Shown one piece after another: positions 6,255-6,680 of a stretch of DNA of 6,680 bases (positions are counted from its first letter, which is position 1; every line of letters begins with the position of its first letter). A program made the translations under genes and the position numbers. The notes below the pieces were generated by a model. It made no database searches and was not told the origin of the DNA. It worked only from the letters and a program-made list of their open reading frames with translations. The DNA is from DALYDD01 sp046049705 (GTDB lineage: Bacteria > Patescibacteriota > Minisyncoccia > Phycocordibacterales > CAIZLB01): positions 1-6,680 of the forward strand of contig JBJOQZ010000046.1 in the NCBI GenBank assembly GCA_046049705.1, in the 5' to 3' direction.

Positions 6255-6362
6255 CGATTCGTCAGCGGCTTCTTGCTGACGGATGAGGGTTAGCTCAGTC
6301 TCAACCGAGCGGGGTTTGAGCTCTACTTTGGAGAGCTCTTCATCAATTATTTCTTCATTCAT
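6246..6362 (-). CDS. Hypothetical 38-aa acidic small protein
   Basis: This is an unrecognised short ORF inside the predicted minus-strand RNA. It begins MNEEIIDEEL, is rich in Glu (net acidic), shows no membrane segment, and ends AADESGC with a C-terminal Cys. It stops at tandem codons TAA TAG. The start codon is preceded by GACCACC and not by a Shine-Dalgarno sequence, which is normal for this window. The end of the upstream 31-codon frame overlaps its start (CATGAATGA), a layout compatible with translational coupling. Against it being real: it coincides with several perfect hairpins, so base choice may reflect RNA structure and the ORF could be chance. Confidence 0.35.
   Translation of the reverse strand: MNEEIIDEELSKVELKPRSVETELTLIRQQEAADESGC
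6260..6281 (-). repeat. Perfect 7-bp hairpin
   Basis: CGTCAGC (6260-6266) and GCTGACG (6275-6281) are perfect inverted repeats around an 8-nt loop. It lies within the coding part of the 38-codon minus-strand ORF and is one of the row of stems in the predicted RNA. Confidence 0.7.
6300..6338 (-). repeat. Two overlapping, mutually exclusive hairpins
   Basis: GAGCTCT (6318-6324) and AGAGCTC (6332-6338) form a 7-bp stem with a 7-nt loop. CTCAACC (6300-6306) can instead pair with GGTTTGAG (6313-6320), 7 bp with one bulged base. The two stems share 6318-6320, so they compete or form in sequence during transcription. Confidence 0.55.
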
Positions 6363-6450
6363 GGTGGTCGAGGAACAAACCGACTAAACAATGGGCGGAA
6401 TACCCACCGATCCGCAAAGGACCGATTAGGTGCGTAGTCGGTGGACGCAT
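6355..6450 (-). CDS. Possible leaderless 31-aa leader ORF
   Basis: The ATG at 6450-6448 is 8 nt beyond the minus-strand -10, so it lies at or within a few bases of the predicted transcription start. The frame reads MRPPTTHLIGPLRIGG and continues to LDHHE before TGA at 6357-6355. Its stop overlaps the start of the 38-codon ORF in the +1 frame. It covers the whole region with competing pairings, so ribosome movement here could select among them. I recognise no attenuation-type run of one regulatory codon. It may be a chance ORF in a structured leader. Confidence 0.22.
   Translation of the reverse strand: MRPPTTHLIGPLRIGGYSAHCLVGLFLDHHE
6379..6444 (-). promoter_or_regulatory. Leader with competing pairings, possible RNA switch
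   Basis: One 5' segment has alternative partners. TAGTCGGT (6435-6442) is the exact complement of ACCGACTA (6379-6386), 8 bp. Overlapping it, TCGGTGG (6438-6444) is the exact complement of CCACCGA (6404-6410), 7 bp. ACCGA at 6421-6425 is a third, 5-bp partner. If the first pairing forms, the minus-strand GGUGG (6408-6404) is freed and can pair with CCACC (6367-6363) immediately before the ATG at 6362. This resembles a translational or attenuation switch, but no ligand class is recognised. Confidence 0.4.
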
Positions 6451-6458
6451 CTATGTAA

Positions 6459-6486
6459 ATTATATAACTACACCATATTTTGTCAA
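6459..6486 (-). promoter_or_regulatory. Consensus minus-strand promoter of the small RNA
   Basis: On the minus strand TTGACA (6486-6481) and TATAAT (6464-6459) match the sigma-70-type consensus at all 12 positions, with a 16-nt spacer. It is the best promoter in the window and suggests strong constitutive transcription leftward from about 6450-6454. Confidence 0.85.
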
Positions 6487-6566
6487 GCTCCTACCACAGT
6501 ATATTTATAATGGGTTTACCAAAGTAAGGGGCCTATATCGTATTTATTATAAAAACCCTAAACCCC

Positions 6567-6595
6567 TTGTCCAAAGCGATTTCATATGATAACCT
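6567..6595 (+). promoter_or_regulatory. Predicted promoter for the gene at 6607
   Basis: TTGTCC (6567-6572) is followed after 17 nt by TAACCT (6590-6595), preceded by TGA to give an extended -10. The ATG at 6607 is 11 nt beyond, as for prfA. The rest of 6487-6606 is A/T-rich with a perfect but -35-less plus-strand TATAAT at 6506-6511 and short inverted repeats (GGGTTT 6512-6517 with AAACCC 6560-6565; AAGGGG 6526-6531 with CCCCTT 6563-6568). I see no gene in it. Confidence 0.45.
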
Positions 6596-6606
6596 AGTCA
6601 GTACCT

Positions 6607-6680
6607 ATGAGAGCGCATACAGAATCAAAAACAAGTCCTAAAACAGCGACTAAAGACGCGTCTATCGATGCGATGTTTAG
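6607..6680 (+). CDS. Start of an unrecognised gene, cut by the window end
   Basis: An open frame of 24 codons runs from ATG at 6607 to the end of the window without a stop. The visible N-terminus, MRAHTESKTSPKTATKDASI, is rich in Lys, Thr and Ser and looks like a flexible cytoplasmic tail; no signal peptide or domain is visible. Support comes from the upstream promoter-like element with the same 11-nt spacing to the start seen elsewhere in the window. The product cannot be named. Confidence 0.5.
   Translation, partial: MRAHTESKTSPKTATKDASIDAMF

Larger units (their letters stand above)
6171..6452 (-). ncRNA. Unrecognised structured small RNA or small-protein transcript, about 280 nt
   Basis: The boundaries come from a consensus promoter (start expected near 6450-6454) and a GC-rich terminator. 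The segment 6191-6450 is about 54% GC by hand count (141 of 260), while two adjacent 60-nt stretches of prfA are 35% and 40%; structured RNAs in AT-rich genomes often stand out this way. Reading the minus strand 5' to 3', it has a leader with competing pairings (6379-6444), then stems at 6318-6338, 6300-6320, 6260-6281 and 6238-6254, then the terminator. It also holds two short ORFs (6355-6450 and 6246-6362), so an mRNA role is open. I compared it by eye with tmRNA, RNase P RNA, SRP RNA, 6S RNA and T-box leaders and saw none of their defining sequences. It is convergent with prfA and divergent from the gene at 6607. The existence of a transcript is well supported; function is unknown. Confidence 0.6.

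Noticed and set aside
6184..6294. Plus-strand 36-codon ORF (MKHPPHRV..., with a hydrophobic WLLLAARFVSGFLL) as a type I toxin opposed by the minus-strand RNA
   Set aside because: A purine-rich AAAAGG stretch precedes it, but no plausible plus-strand promoter is seen and it runs straight through the terminator hairpin and two other stems, which open frames on both strands. Not supported beyond its length.
6284..6345. tRNA gene on the plus strand, from the TTAGCTCAGT D-arm-like motif
   Set aside because: The D-stem-like GCTC/GAGC is present, but no anticodon stem, T-arm or matching acceptor stem can be placed downstream. The motif is explained by the stems of the minus-strand RNA.
6238..6367. 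tmRNA (ssrA), standard or permuted, on the minus strand
   Set aside because: Tandem stops in a hairpin loop resemble the tmRNA P5 hairpin, and CCACCA occurs at 6366-6361 with a possible 7-bp acceptor-like partner (GGTTGAG). But there is no T-loop TTCRANY before it, no GGnTTCGACGG-like 5' half, and the reading frame ends ESGC instead of a tag ending in Ala-Ala.
6506..6511. Plus-strand TATAAT as a second promoter for the gene at 6607
   Set aside because: The nearest -35-like TTGTCA (6480-6485) is 20 nt away, too far, and it overlaps the minus-strand -35. The element at 6567-6595 has better spacing to the gene.
6554..6568. Telomere-like CCCTAAACCCC repeat
   Set aside because: Only two imperfect units, no array; it is adequately described as one arm of short inverted repeats in an A/T-rich spacer.

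Overview
The window looks like chromosomal core sequence from a small-genome bacterium, most likely a Candidatus Patescibacteria/CPR (Parcubacteria-like) member. Reasons: low GC (about 35-40% in two sampled 60-nt stretches of prfA); short genes on one strand; no convincing Shine-Dalgarno sequence before any main gene; -10-like hexamers only 8-11 nt from several start codons, which implies leaderless or near-leaderless mRNAs; and a Patescibacteria-like mix of a type IV pilin-like protein, a coiled-coil murein hydrolase and ribosomal proteins with extended tails. The lineage is an inference. TGA, TAA and TAG all appear as stops, so the code looks standard rather than the UGA=Gly code of Gracilibacteria/Absconditabacteria.

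Layout. 43-804: type IV pilin-like prepilin. 844-1473: ribosomal protein bL25 (Ctc type). 1579-2925: secreted coiled-coil protein with a lytic transglycosylase-like C-terminal domain, followed 17 nt later by a class I SAM methyltransferase (2943-3737). 3766-4617: membrane-anchored, cysteine-rich protein with a possible Cys-His-Asn peptidase signature. 4761-5006: bL31, zinc-binding form, with its own promoter, leader and a strong terminator. 5118-6107: peptide chain release factor 1 (prfA), N-terminally short. 6607-6680: start of an unrecognised plus-strand gene that runs off the end.

The most unusual region is 6171-6486 on the minus strand, where no large gene exists. A consensus sigma-70-type promoter (TTGACA, 16 nt, TATAAT) drives a predicted RNA of about 280 nt that ends in a GC-rich rho-independent terminator. 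The segment is about 54% GC by hand count and holds a chain of perfect hairpins. Its 5' leader has mutually exclusive pairings. It also contains two small overlapping ORFs: a 31-codon one starting at or next to the predicted transcription start, and a 38-codon acidic one with tandem stops TAA TAG sitting in a hairpin. I do not recognise the RNA. It may be a new structured RNA or a small-protein mRNA with a regulatory leader.

Functionally the plus-strand genes cover two themes: cell-surface and envelope work (pilin-like protein, murein hydrolase, secreted peptidase-like protein) and translation (bL25, bL31, RF1). Most appear to have their own compact promoter rather than belonging to one long operon.
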